NCBI RefSeq assembly: GCF_000145215.1 | Contig: NC_014392.1 | Coordinates: forward strand, 2,468,344 to 2,532,343 | Source: Caldicellulosiruptor obsidiansis OB47 | Lineage (GTDB): Bacteria > Bacillota > Thermoanaerobacteria > Caldicellulosiruptorales > Caldicellulosiruptoraceae | Direction: 5' to 3' | DNA length: 64,000 nucleotides | Shown: positions 1 through 9,222 of the stretch, in pieces | Layout: every line of letters begins with the position of its first letter | Position numbering within the stretch: the first letter of the stretch is position 1 | Made by a program: the position numbers and the translations under genes | The notes under the pieces: generated by a model | Told to the model about the DNA's origin: nothing | Databases searched by the model: none | What the model saw: only the letters and a program-made list of their open reading frames with translations

Positions 1-213
1 CACTTTGAAGAGGATTTAGAGGGAATAGTTATCAAAGACGACGCTAAAAAGCTCTTTATTGATGAACTTGAACAAAGACTTTCAACAACAATCTCTGTTA
101 AGAACATTGGCAATTATGTCTCATACAGGCAGCTTATAAGAATCGAGCTTTACAAGATTGAAAAGCATCTTATGGGCGAAAAGGAATATCAACCATACGT
201 AACCCAATGGTAA
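1..213 (+). CDS. cas1: Cas1 integrase, C-terminal end (gene truncated by window edge)
   Basis: The first 70 codons are open in frame 1 and end at TAA 211-213. The peptide has the helical C-terminal tail of Cas1 (LIRIELYKIEKHLMGEKEY), the metal-dependent integrase that with Cas2 inserts new spacers. The catalytic Glu/His/Asp residues lie upstream of the window, so activity cannot be judged. cas2 follows after 16 bp, as expected of an adaptation operon. Identification rests on this tail motif and on the neighbour. Confidence 0.85.
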   Translation, partial: HFEEDLEGIVIKDDAKKLFIDELEQRLSTTISVKNIGNYVSYRQLIRIELYKIEKHLMGEKEYQPYVTQW

Positions 214-229
214 TTGAGGTGAAGCGGAT

Positions 230-493
230 TTGTACACCATCCTTGTGTACGATGTCAATGAAAAACGCGTTGCAAAAGCATTAAAAGTGTGCCGAAAATA
301 CCTCAACTGGGTGCAAAATTCTGTGTTTGAGGGCGAAATCTCAGAGGCAAAGCTGAAAAAGTTAAAGTTTGAACTTTCTCAAAAGCTAAACCTTGAAGAA
401 GATTCTGTTATTATTTACAACTTTCAGAGTCGCCTCTATTCCCAAAGAGAAATACTTGGAGTTGAGAAAAACAACTTAGACAGATTTATTTAA
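230..493 (+). CDS. cas2: Cas2 endoribonuclease-fold subunit of the spacer integrase
   Basis: This 87-residue protein opens with the Cas2 ferredoxin-fold strand MYTILVYDVNEKRVAKALK, including the conserved YDV aspartate, and keeps the RKYLNWVQNSVFEG segment typical of type I Cas2. It bridges two Cas1 dimers during spacer acquisition. The start is TTG at 230, with a GAGGTG ribosome site at 215-220. It lies 16 bp after cas1 and 80 bp before cas8b, so one transcript probably covers adaptation and interference genes. Length is normal for the family. Confidence 0.93.
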   Translation: MYTILVYDVNEKRVAKALKVCRKYLNWVQNSVFEGEISEAKLKKLKFELSQKLNLEEDSVIIYNFQSRLYSQREILGVEKNNLDRFI

Positions 494-573
494 AAAATTT
501 AGGTACATGGTTGAAATTCTAACTTGGTTGTGATAAGCTAAATTTTAGTAAAAATTAAAGAGGTGCCAAAAAA

Positions 574-2505
574 ATGATTGAAGCTGTTGCTGAACTGGGT
601 AGATTTGTACTGGAGGGAAAATCAAAGTCAGTCTCACAAGAGGATAGCCCCTCTGATGTTCTATCAAATAATCTTTCTTCTTTTTTATCGCGAGTTGAAA
701 GCGAAAAAATCCTTTTTATCCTTTTAAATCAAAACCAAGGAAAGTTTGAATACTGCGGACTTGAACTTCAAGCACCTGTTGAATCAAAAGCAAAATTTTA
801 TCTTTTCAGCCAAGGTGCAAAAGGCGGTGGAACAAACTTTTCACCTACATGTACTGTTGTAAAGCCAAAAGCTACAAAAAATATGTCAGAAGTCGAAATA
901 AAAAATAACATAAAATCCCAAGTTGAAAAGACGTTTCAGCTAAAGGTTGAAAACTGGTTTTTGAACAAAGCGCAGCCTCTTGCTAAGAAATTTTTGAAAT
1001 TGAAAATTTTAAGTCAATCTGATGCAGATTTTATTGAAAAGATAACACAAGCCATAAAAGAACATAGAAAAAGAATTATAGATGATATTTCCCAAAAAAT
1101 TTTTGATACTGAGCTTAAAAAAGGAAATAGTATACTTCTCTCTCTTCTCATAGATAAAAAGTACATTGGCGAATATGAAATTTTCAAACTGTTTTTGCTT
1201 GAACTTATAAAAGAGAAAAACCAAAGGTCAAGTTCACAGGATAAAACATGTTCTTTATGCAAACAAAAAAGAGAAAAGGTCTCTGGCATGGTCAACGTTT
1301 TCAAATTCTATACCATTGATAAGCCGGGGTTTATAAAAGGTGGATTTTCATCTGAGAATGCATGGAAAAACTTCCCGGTATGTTCAAGCTGTCAAACACA
1401 TCTTAGTGAAGGCAGAAAGTACTTGGAGGAAAACCTTAGATTTGAATTTTATGGCTTTAAGTACCTTCTCATACCAAAGCTCACACTCGGAACTGACTCT
1501 GAATATACAGAAGTTCTTGATATCCTTGAAAAAACCCAAAAAGACATCCGACTTGGTGAGAAAAAATTAGAGCGTATCACAAACGATGAGAATGAAATAC
1601 TTGAAATTGTCAGCGAATTTAATGACTTTGTATCAATTACATTTTTGTTTTTAACAACACAAATGGGTGCTGAGAGAATTGTTCTTCTAATTGAAGATGT
1701 TTTCCCATCACACCTAAAGAACATATTTGATGCAAAAAGACATACAGAAAAGAAATTTCGCAAACTCTTTGACAACCCTGATATTCAATTTACATTTCAC
1801 CAGATTAAATACTTTTTCTCAAAGAGCAACAGGCTTAGGAAAAAGTCAGATCTTGACAGCTATTTTTTAGAGATAACAGAAAGCATTTTTAAGAAAAAAC
1901 CTATTGCCTTTGACTTTTTACTCTCTCATTTTTGCCGAAGGCTTCAAGATGACATTGTAAATAGCGACTTATCAGGTTTTTATGTTTCTTGTAGCTATGC
2001 AATGGAAGTTTTAGAATTTCTGGGTAAACTAAACATTCTAAAGTTAAAAGGAGATGAGATGAATATGTCTTTTGAAACTCCGTTTGACGAGATTTTAAAT
2101 GAATTTCCTGTTGCATCTGCAAACCCTGCTGTAAAAGGAATTATCCTTGTTGGTGCGCTTTGTGACATGCTTTTGAGAATTCAGGCAGCTGGTCTTAAAA
2201 AAGCTCCTGGAAGAATGCCACCATTTGCTAAAAATTTGAAAGGACTTAGGTTAAAACAAGCTGATATAATCTCACTTCTGCCGAAGATTGAAAACAAACT
2301 TATGGAATACTCAGCGTTTGGCAAGGCAAAGAAACTTGTTGCTGCTACAGCTTCTGAGCTTTTGCTAAAAGCACCAGCTGACTGGAAATTGTCTTCCGAC
2401 GAAGTGAGCTTTTACTTTGCCTGTGGTATGAATCTTGGTCAAAAAATCAGGGACCTTGCAAAGAAATTGACAAACGACACAGAAGAGACTGAAGATGAAG
2501 AATAA
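574..2505 (+). CDS. cas8b: Cas8b large subunit of type I-B Cascade (Csh1/TM1802 type)
   Basis: This 643-residue protein sits directly before cas7 and cas5, where the large Cascade subunit is expected. It carries two CxxC pairs at about residues 226-229 and 270-273 (CSLC and CSSC), the putative zinc-finger of TM1802/Csh1-type Cas8b. In type I-B systems this subunit helps recognise the PAM and recruits Cas3. The start at 574 has an AGAGGTG site 7-8 bp upstream. Family sequences diverge strongly, so the call leans on gene order, size and the cysteine pairs. Confidence 0.88.
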   Translation: MIEAVAELGRFVLEGKSKSVSQEDSPSDVLSNNLSSFLSRVESEKILFILLNQNQGKFEYCGLELQAPVESKAKFYLFSQGAKGGGTNFSPTCTVVKPKATKNMSEVEIKNNIKSQVEKTFQLKVENWFLNKAQPLAKKFLKLKILSQSDADFIEKITQAIKEHRKRIIDDISQKIFDTELKKGNSILLSLLIDKKYIGEYEIFKLFLLELIKEKNQRSSSQDKTCSLCKQKREKVSGMVNVFKFYTIDKPGFIKGGFSSENAWKNFPVCSSCQTHLSEGRKYLEENLRFEFYGFKYLLIPKLTLGTDSEYTEVLDILEKTQKDIRLGEKKLERITNDENEILEIVSEFNDFVSITFLFLTTQMGAERIVLLIEDVFPSHLKNIFDAKRHTEKKFRKLFDNPDIQFTFHQIKYFFSKSNRLRKKSDLDSYFLEITESIFKKKPIAFDFLLSHFCRRLQDDIVNSDLSGFYVSCSYAMEVLEFLGKLNILKLKGDEMNMSFETPFDEILNEFPVASANPAVKGIILVGALCDMLLRIQAAGLKKAPGRMPPFAKNLKGLRLKQADIISLLPKIENKLMEYSAFGKAKKLVAATASELLLKAPADWKLSSDEVSFYFACGMNLGQKIRDLAKKLTNDTEETEDEE

Positions 2506-2554
2506 AACCTTGTGTTTTAAAAAATTCAAATAATCAGAAGGGGGAATTATCAAT

Positions 2555-3538
2555 ATGGAAAACTTAAACAATAACATTATCAAAAACAGGTCAGAGATTT
2601 TGTTGTTATACGATGTGACAGACGCAAACCCAAACGGTGACCCACTTGATGAAAATAAGCCAAGAATTGATCCTGAGACAGATATATGCATAGTAACAGA
2701 CGTGCGCTTAAAAAGAACATGCAGAGATTACTGGGCAGAGTACAAGAACTTGCCTGTGTTCATCTTAAGAGAAATCTCCGAAGATGGAAAGCTCATGACA
2801 AAGTCTGACAAATTTTCAAAGTATAATCTCAGCAAAGACAAGCTAAAAGAATATATCGACATAAGACTTTTTGGTGGTACTACCACTTTAAAGAGCAAGG
2901 ACGAAAAGAGAAAAAGTAAGTCAGAGGAAGACTCATCAGAGGAAACCGGTGCAATTACATTTACAGGACCTGTTCAGTTTAAATTTGGAAGGTCTTTGCA
3001 TAAAGTCGAGTACATGCTTGTAAAGGGCACAACAGTTATGCCATCGGGTGAAGGTAAAGACCAAGGGACATTTACAGAATGCTATATTCTACCGTATGCT
3101 CTGATTGCTTTTTACGGTGTTGTAAATGAAAATGCAGCTTTACGTCAAGAGTTGCCTGTAACAGAAGAAGATGTTCAGCTTCTTTTAGAGGCTCTTTGGT
3201 GCGGAACTAAAAATCTCATCTCACGTTCAAAGTTTGGTCAGATGCCAAGGCTTCTTATGAGGGTTGAATATAACCAGAGCGGTTTTTACATTGGTGAACT
3301 TGACAAACTTGTGAAGCTTATCTCCCAAAAGCCAGATACTGCTATACGCTCACCAGAGGACTTCCATCTTGATATAACAAGACTTGTTGAAAAGATTTCA
3401 AATTATCAGGATAAGATTCAAAAGGTTGAGATAGCTGTTGACTATTCTATCAGCTTTGTATGCGAAGGCAAATTTGTTCAGCTAAAAGATGCTCTTTCTT
3501 TCTTGGGTGACAGGATCAAACTTCTTAAGTTTGAGTGA
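2555..3538 (+). CDS. cas7: Cas7 backbone subunit of type I-B Cascade (Csh2)
   Basis: The N-terminus contains the diagnostic Cas7 motif LLLYDVTDANPNGDP (about residues 17-31), followed by a TDVRLKRTCRDYW segment. This is the RRM-fold protein that polymerises along the crRNA and forms the Cascade backbone. A charged, low-complexity loop (KDEKRKSKSEEDSSEE) near residues 112-130 probably lies in the thumb or an insertion loop. An AGAAGGGGG ribosome site precedes the ATG. It is 49 bp from cas8b and 22 bp from cas5. Confidence 0.93.
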   Translation: MENLNNNIIKNRSEILLLYDVTDANPNGDPLDENKPRIDPETDICIVTDVRLKRTCRDYWAEYKNLPVFILREISEDGKLMTKSDKFSKYNLSKDKLKEYIDIRLFGGTTTLKSKDEKRKSKSEEDSSEETGAITFTGPVQFKFGRSLHKVEYMLVKGTTVMPSGEGKDQGTFTECYILPYALIAFYGVVNENAALRQELPVTEEDVQLLLEALWCGTKNLISRSKFGQMPRLLMRVEYNQSGFYIGELDKLVKLISQKPDTAIRSPEDFHLDITRLVEKISNYQDKIQKVEIAVDYSISFVCEGKFVQLKDALSFLGDRIKLLKFE

Positions 3539-3560
3539 TTAAATTTCAAGGTGATGTGAT

Positions 3561-4292
3561 ATGAAAGTAGCTGTTTTTGATATCAAAGCCGACTTTGGTT
3601 TTTTTGGTAAGTTTTACTCAACATCCTCGCCAATAACATACCCCTTCCCACCATTCCCAACCATTCAAGGAATGGTGGGAGCCATCTTGGGACTTGACAA
3701 AAAAGAGTATCTTGACGTTTTAGAGTATGGTAAGTTTCGTGCGGGGATTAGAATCTTAAATCCTGTGAAAAAAATCAGAATAGGAATAAATCACATAGAC
3801 ACAAAAGAAGGAAGATGGCAACCTATAAAAACCAAAAACCGCCAGCCAAGAACACAGATGAGGTTTGAGCTTTTAAAAGATCCTTGTTTTAGGATATACG
3901 CCACACATACTTCAGAGAGCATTTTTTTTAAGCTTGTAGAGTTTTTGGAACAACACAGAAGTTACTTTACCCTTTCAATGGGTCTTTCTGAATTTCTTGC
4001 TGACTTTGAATTTGTTGGAGTATTTGAGGCTTTTGAAAAGGACATGCCAGACGATTATGTAAGCCTTTGTACACCAATTCCTTTAAGCTATTTAGACAGC
4101 AAAGCAGATACACCCTTGAGGTTTGAAGCTGGAAAAAGCTACTTTAAAGAGAGAATGCCACTTTACATGCTCACAACAAGAGAAGTTGTAAAATACGAAG
4201 ACGTCATTTTCGAACCTACAGGAAAAGAACTTTTAGCAAGACCATCAAGTTATGTGGAGGTCCAAAATGGAGAGAACATTCTCTTGTTTTGA
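3561..4292 (+). CDS. cas5: Cas5 crRNA 5-prime-handle-binding subunit of type I-B Cascade
   Basis: This 243-residue protein begins MKVAVFDIKADFGFFGKFY and continues into SSPITYPFPPFPTIQGMVG, the glycine-rich segment shared by Cas5h/Cas5b proteins. Cas5 binds the 5-prime handle of the crRNA, here expected to be AUUGAAAC from the repeat end. Its 3-prime end overlaps the cas3 start by 26 bp, which suggests translational coupling. No cas6 lies in the window; the processing endonuclease is presumably upstream of cas1. Confidence 0.92.
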   Translation: MKVAVFDIKADFGFFGKFYSTSSPITYPFPPFPTIQGMVGAILGLDKKEYLDVLEYGKFRAGIRILNPVKKIRIGINHIDTKEGRWQPIKTKNRQPRTQMRFELLKDPCFRIYATHTSESIFFKLVEFLEQHRSYFTLSMGLSEFLADFEFVGVFEAFEKDMPDDYVSLCTPIPLSYLDSKADTPLRFEAGKSYFKERMPLYMLTTREVVKYEDVIFEPTGKELLARPSSYVEVQNGENILLF

Positions 4293-6738
4293 TAACCAAA
4301 ATCTGTCTGGACTTTTTTCTCATCCCGGCAAAGACGGCGGTATAGAAGGTGCAAAGCCATTAGAGGTTCATCTTGCAAACACCAGCATTTTAGCTAATTT
4401 TTTTGCTTCAGAAAAAAAATTAGCACTTTGTTCAACAAAGTTTCTTTCCCAGATTGCAAAAATTACAGCCTTGCTACATGACATAGGCAAGGCAACTTCT
4501 TTTTTTCAAAAGTATCTTTTTGACAAAAAGAAAATAAAAAGGAGGCTCACGCGGCACTCTCTTATCTCTGCTATCTGTGTGTGGGGAACATTAAACAGGC
4601 TCATTGAAGAAAAGAAAATCCAAGAGGACAAAGTTTTTGAAGGCTTTACTGCGATTTTAGCATTTTTTGCTACTTTAAAACACCATGGCGATTTAGAAGC
4701 AGCATCAGATATGCTCTTGCTCTCAGAAGACGATATAGAACTCTGCTATGAGCAGATTGAGAATATAGAAAAAGAGAAGTTTGACACTCTGATTTCTAAT
4801 ATTTCCTGTGTTTGCCCTGAAATTGGTTTTTTGACAACAGACACCTTAAAAGAATTTGTAGAGCATGCAAAAGATTCAATAAAGGTCTTTAAAAGAGGCT
4901 TCAGAAAGCTTTTTGACACAGAGATGAAATTCTTTTTCATGCTAAATCTGTTGTATTCTATCCTTCTGGATGCAGACAAAACAGAGGCAATATTTGGCAC
5001 TCTGGTTGATATTCCGGAGCTAAATCTTTCTTACACCGATGTTGACAGTTTCAGGAGAAGAATTTTCAAGCCTGAAAACTTCGAAAATTCAATAAAAACC
5101 TTAAGAGACAGGGCTTTTGAAGAAGCAATAAATTGTGAGATTGACGAAAATAGACGTATCTATACACTCTGTCTTCCAACAGGGCTTGGAAAAACTATTA
5201 TCTCTTTTGCTTTTGCGCTAAAACTCAGAGAACTTGCTCAAAATAAATTTGGTAGCAAGTTTAGAATAATTTACTCACTTCCTTTTTTATCTATCATTGA
5301 GCAAAATTATAACGCTATCTCACAGATTTTGAGCTTTTGCGGTTTTGACATAACTTCAGATATCATTTTAAAGCACCATCACTTAAGCGATATTGTCTAC
5401 AAAACCAAAGATAGTTGTCAGGACAACCAAGAGGAAATCTTTGACACAGACGTTGCAAAACTTTTAATAGAAGGTTGGAACTCAAATATAATTGTGACAA
5501 CATTTGTTCAGTTTTTGGAGAGTATTCTGACAAATAAAAACTCCAACATGAGAAAATTCCACAGAATTGCAAATTCAATCATCATTCTTGACGAGGTGCA
5601 GGCTATAAACTCAGAGTACTGGTTTTTGTGCAAGAACCTTTTTGAGGCGCTCTGCACCAGCTTAAACTGCTATATAATCCTTTCAACTGCTACAATGCCG
5701 TTTATTGTTGACAAAAGCAAGACCATCAGTATTGTAAAACCGGAGAACTACTTTGACAAACTTTGTCGAACAGAGCTGTATTTTGACACTAATTTTTCAA
5801 AAATAGGGCTTGAAGAATTTGTGGCAAACTTTGAGTTTGAAAAAGAACAAACTTACCTTTTTGTTACGAACACTGTGAGCAGTGCAAAAAACCTGTACAA
5901 GCTTATAAATCAAAGACTTCCTGACATGCAGCACAAAATTACAATTCTGACAACTCATATAATTCCAAAAGAAAGATTGAGAAGAATTGAGCAAATAAAG
6001 AATAAGAAATACAAAATTGTTATATCAACCCAGCTTATTGAGGCAGGGGTTGACGTTGACTTTGACCATGTTATAAGAGACATTGCTCCGCTTGATTCAA
6101 TCATCCAGGCAGCAGGAAGAGCAAATAGAGAAGGCAAAAATGCAAAGAGCAAAGTAACAGTTGTTGAACTTGTGTCTGAAGAAAGAGGAAGACTTTTTAC
6201 AACAGAGGTTTATGATAGTCTATTGATTGATGTAACCAGAAAGATTTTGAGTCAATTTCAAAAGGTGGACGAAAGTAAATTTGCAGAACTAATCCTTGAG
6301 TATTATAAAGAACTTGTAAGGCGTGGTGTTATTGAAACAACCAGTGATGACAGGGAAACATCCCAAAAATTTCTTGAGGCAATTTACAGACTTCTTTACA
6401 CCTCATCCGACTGTGAAACAGCTGCAATCGGAAGCTTTAAACTCATCCAGGATGAACCTTACAAAGTAGATGTGTTTGTTGAAGCAGATGAGGAAGCAAA
6501 AATTATCTGGCAGAGATTTGCAAAAATTTGTGAGATTAAAGACATTTTTGAAAGGAAAAAGAGGTTTTTGGAGATTCGCAAAAGTTTTTATGACTATGTT
6601 ATCTCTGTGCCAAAGACAGATAATATCCCTATCAATTTTGAAAACATTATACTCTATGTGCCATACAGCCAGCTTACTGACTTTTATGACCCGATGACAG
6701 GTTTTAAAACAAAGGGAGAAAGCTACCTCAGTTTTTAA
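4267..6738 (+). CDS. cas3: Cas3 HD nuclease-helicase of type I-B
   Basis: The protein combines an N-terminal HD nuclease and a C-terminal superfamily 2 helicase. HD residues are visible in ALLHDIGKATSFF, the RHSLISAI histidine and KHHGDL. Helicase motifs are Walker A LPTGLGKTII, DEVQ-box ILDEVQAI, STATMP, QLIEAGVDVDFD and the QAAGRANREG arginine finger, so the enzyme looks intact. ATG 4267 is preferred over the frame's upstream ATG at 4252 because GGAGG at 4256-4260 is well spaced from it. The gene overlaps cas5 by 26 bp and ends the cas operon in view. Confidence 0.94.
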   Translation: MERTFSCFDNQNLSGLFSHPGKDGGIEGAKPLEVHLANTSILANFFASEKKLALCSTKFLSQIAKITALLHDIGKATSFFQKYLFDKKKIKRRLTRHSLISAICVWGTLNRLIEEKKIQEDKVFEGFTAILAFFATLKHHGDLEAASDMLLLSEDDIELCYEQIENIEKEKFDTLISNISCVCPEIGFLTTDTLKEFVEHAKDSIKVFKRGFRKLFDTEMKFFFMLNLLYSILLDADKTEAIFGTLVDIPELNLSYTDVDSFRRRIFKPENFENSIKTLRDRAFEEAINCEIDENRRIYTLCLPTGLGKTIISFAFALKLRELAQNKFGSKFRIIYSLPFLSIIEQNYNAISQILSFCGFDITSDIILKHHHLSDIVYKTKDSCQDNQEEIFDTDVAKLLIEGWNSNIIVTTFVQFLESILTNKNSNMRKFHRIANSIIILDEVQAINSEYWFLCKNLFEALCTSLNCYIILSTATMPFIVDKSKTISIVKPENYFDKLCRTELYFDTNFSKIGLEEFVANFEFEKEQTYLFVTNTVSSAKNLYKLINQRLPDMQHKITILTTHIIPKERLRRIEQIKNKKYKIVISTQLIEAGVDVDFDHVIRDIAPLDSIIQAAGRANREGKNAKSKVTVVELVSEERGRLFTTEVYDSLLIDVTRKILSQFQKVDESKFAELILEYYKELVRRGVIETTSDDRETSQKFLEAIYRLLYTSSDCETAAIGSFKLIQDEPYKVDVFVEADEEAKIIWQRFAKICEIKDIFERKKRFLEIRKSFYDYVISVPKTDNIPINFENIILYVPYSQLTDFYDPMTGFKTKGESYLSF

Positions 6739-7368
6739 CTTTTTGCTTTCTCCCATAACTTTGAATTTACATTATTCAGCCTATGCTGGAGGTAACCCTA
6801 CACCCTTTATCCATCTTCAAATGCTTCAGGGAATACTTGTATTGAAAATGTATAAGCATTGTTATATCTTATAAGCACAAAAATGATGTATTCTTATTTT
6901 AAGCAAATTTATTTCTCTCGATCTTTGATGGCAAAATTTTAACAAAAATTTGTATGCATTTTCAAGCTTGAGGTGTATTGGTTGATTTGATTTTCTTGCA
7001 GCTGCTGGATAGACTAAAGGGTGTGAGGTGGTTTGAAGTGTAAGATTCTATTTACAAACTTATTGAATTTTCATTTGTGAAATTTTAATATTAACTTTAA
7101 CATTGTATTTACAGGATTTTTTGGTTTTATTTCCTTAGTTAATATTATCTTGATGTTTGGCAGGTTTTTTGGTGATTCTTATTGTCATATCTTCCCTTGG
7201 CAATTGCTATCTACCTATAAAAGAGAGCAAAACCGCCGGGGGCAACTGCAACTGGAAGTTTTCTTTCTGTATTGATTTTTTGACTTTGAAGCTTACAATA
7301 GAATTAAACTATTTATTTTTACATATTCTCTTTTATATTCCATGTGATATTTCTCAATACATCCTCAG
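6739..7368 (+). promoter_or_regulatory. Intergenic stretch with a decayed CRISPR leader (core 6915-7063)
   Basis: No convincing gene lies between cas3 and the two-repeat array. The part at 6915-7063 is alignable by eye to the three other leaders in the window. It has TCGATCTTTGATGGCAAAAT at 6918 (compare GTCGACCTCCGGTAGCAAAA at 17906) and GCTGCTGGATAGAC at 7001-7014. Unlike the other leaders it lacks the GATATAATAAAATCAAGC promoter end, and about 300 bp of AT-rich sequence separate it from the repeats. An open frame at 7157-7495 runs through the repeats and was not accepted. Confidence 0.55.
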
Positions 7369-7467
7369 GTTTGTAGCCTATCCGTTGGGGACTGAAATAG
7401 TCTTTACTGCTTTCGACATTGTAATGGTTTTGCAAAGGTTTGTAGCCTCCCCTTTGGGAATTGAAAC
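7369..7467 (+). CRISPR. Decayed two-repeat CRISPR remnant
   Basis: Two copies of the local 30-bp repeat flank one 39-bp spacer (7399-7437). Copy 7369-7398 is degenerate (AGCCTATCCGTTGGGGACTG in its middle, AAAT end). Copy 7438-7467 has a single G-to-A change (TTTGGGAATTGAAAC). The orientation matches the other arrays. No promoter like that of the main array is visible nearby, so it is probably inactive. Confidence 0.85.
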
Positions 7468-7563
7468 GCAGAACTTTACTTCTTATCTTGGATAAGAAAA
7501 TATGTTTGATATTATCCTTTTCATTTGTTATAATGTTCTTAGAAAAATCTTTGGGTGAAAATA

Positions 7564-8520
7564 ATGAATAATCAGCTTCCTCACAACATAAATGACCTGG
7601 AGTACAAATACATATTCTCTAACAAAAGCATTTTTCTTAGGCTTTTAAAAAGACTTGATGAGATTGGAGTATTTAAAAATCTCACAGAAGACCAGCTTGA
7701 AAGAATTGATAAAAGTTACATCTTGCCAGACTTTTCTGAACAGGAAAGTGACATCCTCTATAAAGTCAATTTAAAAGAGAAAGAGATTATCTTTTACATT
7801 TTGTTTGAACACCAATCAACAGTTGACCATTCAATGTCAATAAGGCTTTTATTTTACATCACAGATTTATACAGAGACTATATCAAGGACTTTGACAAAG
7901 GAGAAATAAAGAAAAAGGGGTTTAGATTGCCAGCAGTTGTGCCGATAGTGTTTTACGATGGAGAAGACAGGTGGACAGCTACAACAAGGCTGAGGGAGAA
8001 GATTTTAGGATTTGAGGAGTTTGGAAATTGCGTAATTGATTTTGAGTACATATTGATTGACTTGAACCAAGCAGAAAGCATTTTGCAAGTGAAAGACATA
8101 CTTAGCTTAATACTGAAGCTCAACAGAATTAAGAGATATGAGGAGTTAGAGAGATTATTTTTGGAGCTTAGAGAATATTTATGGGGGGCAGAAGAGAAGG
8201 AGATAGAGGTGTTGAAGGTGTGCTTGCCAGTTGCTTTGAGGGAGCTTGAGGATATAGAAGTTGAGGCTGCCAAAAGAGCAATTGATGAGACTGTAATAGG
8301 GGGTGAAAAAGCTATGCCACTATTTCAGAATTTGAGAAAGATAAGAGAAGAGTTGATTTTTGAAGGACTTCAGCAAGGACTTCAGCAAGGTTTTGAGCAA
8401 AGTAAAATAGAGACAGCTGAGAGGATGATTTTAAAAGGATACAAAGATGAGGAGATAGCAGAGATTACAGGACTTTCGCTTGAAAAGATAAAAGAACTTC
8501 GTGCAAAACACAGAAACTGA
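7564..8520 (+). CDS. Rpn-family PD-(D/E)XK nuclease / putative transposase
   Basis: This protein of about 318 residues has the layout of the Rpn (recombination-promoting nuclease, YhgA-like, Transposase_31) family. It has an N-terminal nuclease-like region (FRLLKRLDEIGV... then EIIFYILFEHQSTVD, where the E and EHQS resemble the ExQ part of the active site) and a C-terminal glutamine-rich helix with a small helix-turn-helix tail (GYKDEEIAEITGLSLEKIKEL). ATG 7564 has GGGTGA in front; a GTG at 7555 is the alternative. A related tail survives as a relic at 19.2 kb. It stands alone among CRISPR arrays, and its cellular role is not clear. Confidence 0.8.
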   Translation: MNNQLPHNINDLEYKYIFSNKSIFLRLLKRLDEIGVFKNLTEDQLERIDKSYILPDFSEQESDILYKVNLKEKEIIFYILFEHQSTVDHSMSIRLLFYITDLYRDYIKDFDKGEIKKKGFRLPAVVPIVFYDGEDRWTATTRLREKILGFEEFGNCVIDFEYILIDLNQAESILQVKDILSLILKLNRIKRYEELERLFLELREYLWGAEEKEIEVLKVCLPVALRELEDIEVEAAKRAIDETVIGGEKAMPLFQNLRKIREELIFEGLQQGLQQGFEQSKIETAERMILKGYKDEEIAEITGLSLEKIKELRAKHRN

Positions 8521-8541
8521 TTGAAATTTTAAGATTTGTGG

Positions 8542-8578
8542 GGGCTGTTCAAAAATATCAAGCAGCAGCCCTTTTATT
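8542..8578 (+). terminator. Rho-independent-like terminator after the Rpn gene
   Basis: GGGCTG at 8542-8547 pairs with CAGCCC at 8566-8571 and is followed directly by TTTTATTTT. It lies 22 bp after the stop codon of the Rpn-family gene. Confidence 0.6.
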
Positions 8579-8939
8579 TTAGACTTAGAATTTGGAAGAT
8601 ACATTTTTGGGCTTTATTTCTTGTTTTGACAAAGCCTACTTAGGTTGAAAGATGTCTTTTAAATTTTATTCAAATTTAATCTCCCTTATCAAAGTATTGT
8701 CTTAGCTCACATTTTTTAAGGTTTTGCTGTTCCACCATTTATATATCTCTTCAAAAAATAATCTGCACATATCTTTATATACCCTATTCAAGAAAATGAT
8801 TCAAAAAAGATTTTACCCCTAAGTCTTTGAAATTCTAAGCAGGATAAAAACAAACGTTGACATTTATAATTCAATTCAATTCAATTTTAATAACGAATGC
8901 AATATAAGCCAAATTTCTTTTTTAAAACTGCATCTTGGT
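8579..8939. other. AT-rich intergenic stretch without a recognised gene
   Basis: Between the Rpn terminator and the main CRISPR leader no open frame of convincing length or ribosome site was found on either strand. The only structure noticed is a short tandem CAATT run near 8872-8884. Confidence 0.5.
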
Positions 8940-9222
8940 GTATATATTTGCAAAATTTATGAATAAAATCGTCATTTTGACCAAAAGTCATTTCCGTCGA
9001 TCTCAAGTGCAAAAATTTCGGGGTTCAATTTGGACACGGTTTCATTTAGATGTGGTAAGATTTTGAGTTGATTTTTGGCAGCTGCTGGATAGACGGAAGG
9101 ATTCAAGAGTGTTTTATCGCTTGAATTTACTGAACTGTGTGCTGTTTTGATATGATGTACTGATATAAAAACATTGACACCATTGCATAAAGTTGATATA
9201 ATAAAATCAAGCTTTCCAACGT
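8940..9222 (+). promoter_or_regulatory. Leader and promoter of the main CRISPR array
   Basis: This AT-rich leader carries the family blocks GTCGATCTC (8996) and GGCAGCTGCTGGATAGACGG (9078-9097). It ends in a strong housekeeping promoter: TTGACA at 9174-9179, a 17-bp spacer and TATAAT at 9197-9202, followed by AAAATCAAGC about 20 bp before the first repeat. The same TATAATAAAATCAAGC end is found before the 14.6 and 18.1 kb arrays. Transcription therefore runs rightward, producing crRNAs with an ATTGAAAC handle. Confidence 0.85.

Noticed and set aside
1009..1304. Minus-strand frames inside cas8b and similar antisense frames throughout the window
   Set aside because: They are shadows of real genes with no ribosome sites or family motifs.
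7157..7495. 112-residue plus-strand frame
   Set aside because: It runs through two degenerate CRISPR repeats, has no ribosome site, and its product looks like translated AT-rich spacer DNA.
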